Source of the DNA: CAWBLP01 sp963789495
Lineage (GTDB): Bacteria; Pseudomonadota; Alphaproteobacteria; Acetobacterales; Acetobacteraceae
Reading direction: 5' to 3'
NCBI GenBank assembly: GCA_963789495.1
Contig: CAWBLP010000008.1
Span: 124,001-188,000 of the forward strand
Length of the DNA stretch: 64,000 bases
Positions 63,514 to 64,000 of this stretch are shown in pieces. Positions within the stretch are counted from its first letter, which is position 1; each line of letters begins with the position of its first letter. The translations under genes were made by a program, and so were the position numbers. The notes under the pieces were generated by a model. That model saw only the letters and a list, made by a program, of their open reading frames with translations, did not search any database and had not been told where the DNA came from.

Positions 63514-63972
63514 CTATCCCGGACTGCCGGCGATCCGTCGCACCTGCGGCGTGACGTTCCGCTCCTGCAGAAACTGAACCAACCGCTCCGAGATCCGCCG
63601 CCGCTCCGCGCGGTCGGCGTGGGCCCAATCCGCCTCGGGCATCACCGTCACGACAACGGGTGCCAGCCGCGCGCCGGCAACGCTGGTCCAGGCCAGATGA
63701 AGCCGCTGGTTCAGCCCGGGCTGAGTCGGCTGGCCGTCGATCCACAGACCCACCGCCATGATGCTGCCGGGCATCACGGTGTGCACCAGCCGCCAGGTCC
63801 GGGCATGGTCCTGGACCGCGGGCATCCAATGCACCTGCGCCTCCGCCGTCGCCGGCTGCGCGGTCATCAGCCGCTCCTGGGCGAACACCGGCGCGGAGAT
63901 GATGTGGGGTGAGAACACCGCGACGCTGACTCGCAGGATCAGCCCGCCACATTCGAAGCGGCGGGTCGTCAT
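63514..63972 (-). CDS. Hypothetical protein, 152 residues
   Basis: Starts at ATG 63972 with MTTRRFECGGLILRVSVAVF and ends VTPQVRRIAGSPG. Beta-rich segments (AQVHWMPAVQDHARTWRLVH, SIMAVGLWIDGQPTQPG, LHLAWTSVAGARLAPVVVTV) and a final charged helix (RAERRRISERLVQFLQERN) suggest a small soluble domain. No signal peptide, no recognised family. It converges on the cargo genes, and the window ends 28 nt upstream of its start, so its operon is not visible. Confidence 0.5.
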   Translation of the reverse strand: MTTRRFECGGLILRVSVAVFSPHIISAPVFAQERLMTAQPATAEAQVHWMPAVQDHARTWRLVHTVMPGSIMAVGLWIDGQPTQPGLNQRLHLAWTSVAGARLAPVVVTVMPEADWAHADRAERRRISERLVQFLQERNVTPQVRRIAGSPG

Positions 63973-64000
63973 CCCGCCGGAGTCCGGCGCCGCTGCATCG

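Noticed and set aside
63303..63577. Small plus-strand gene starting MPKITPRNGF
   Set aside because: No clear ribosome-binding site, mixed composition, and it runs into the antisense of the 63514-63972 gene.

Overview
The window is GC-rich DNA from an alphaproteobacterium, most likely Acetobacteraceae. Evidence is the his gene order with an interposed DUF2628 gene and GNAT gene, an HpnN hopanoid transporter, a TIGR02302/DUF4175 protein next to lysA, and high GC at third codon positions. The taxon is an inference.

Left part (1-27.7 kb) is mostly chromosomal housekeeping. A minus-strand pair encodes a ThDP-dependent pyruvate oxidase/acetolactate synthase-like enzyme and an enolase-superfamily dehydratase. 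After it come an SDR oxidoreductase, a bifunctional mannose-1-phosphate guanylyltransferase/mannose-6-phosphate isomerase, a ketopantoate-reductase-like enzyme and a PAS-PAS-PAS-GAF-HD-GYP signalling protein. Histidine genes follow in the order hisB, DUF2628, hisH, GNAT, hisA, (opposite-strand M19 dipeptidase), hisF, hisE, HIT. This his stretch carries some two dozen single-base indels, while its neighbours are nearly clean. Next are a MetE-C-terminal-like methyltransferase, hpnN, a MITE-like palindromic element, two small secreted proteins, lysA, a TIGR02302 protein and tRNA-Arg(CCG).

Right part (27.0-63.1 kb) is an extracellular contractile injection system (eCIS), that is, a phage-tail-like particle locus. 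A damaged LuxR-type response regulator is divergent from a tightly coupled plus-strand operon, where most junctions are ATGA or GTGA overlaps. The operon encodes a receiver-like protein, a DUF4255 cap protein (Pvc16-like), sheath 1, tube 1, sheath 2, tube 2, a Pvc7/CIS_tube protein, DUF5908, and hub and spike as two genes. It continues with a large protein with a hydrophobic C-terminus, gp25, baseplate J, a tail-I/wedge protein, two paralogous baseplate or fibre-like proteins, a tape-measure protein and a AAA+ ATPase.

The cargo end has three DUF4157 (HExxH) effectors. Effector 1 has a hydrophobic hairpin. Effector 2 has three internal repeats and an HNH-nuclease-like C-terminus, and is followed by a putative Imm33/DUF2185-like immunity gene. 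Effector 3 has an M14 zinc-carboxypeptidase-like C-terminus. Between effectors 1 and 2 lies a partial duplication of the ATPase C-terminus, the Ala-rich gene and the effector leader, a visible trace of how the cargo module was rebuilt. A palindromic 39-nt repeat array sits in frame inside the ATPase gene.

Several genes (the sheath 1 tail, tape measure, effectors 1 and 3, the regulator, the ThDP enzyme, the dehydratase and the SDR) also show a single +1 frameshift. Whether these are assembly errors or real lesions cannot be decided from sequence alone.
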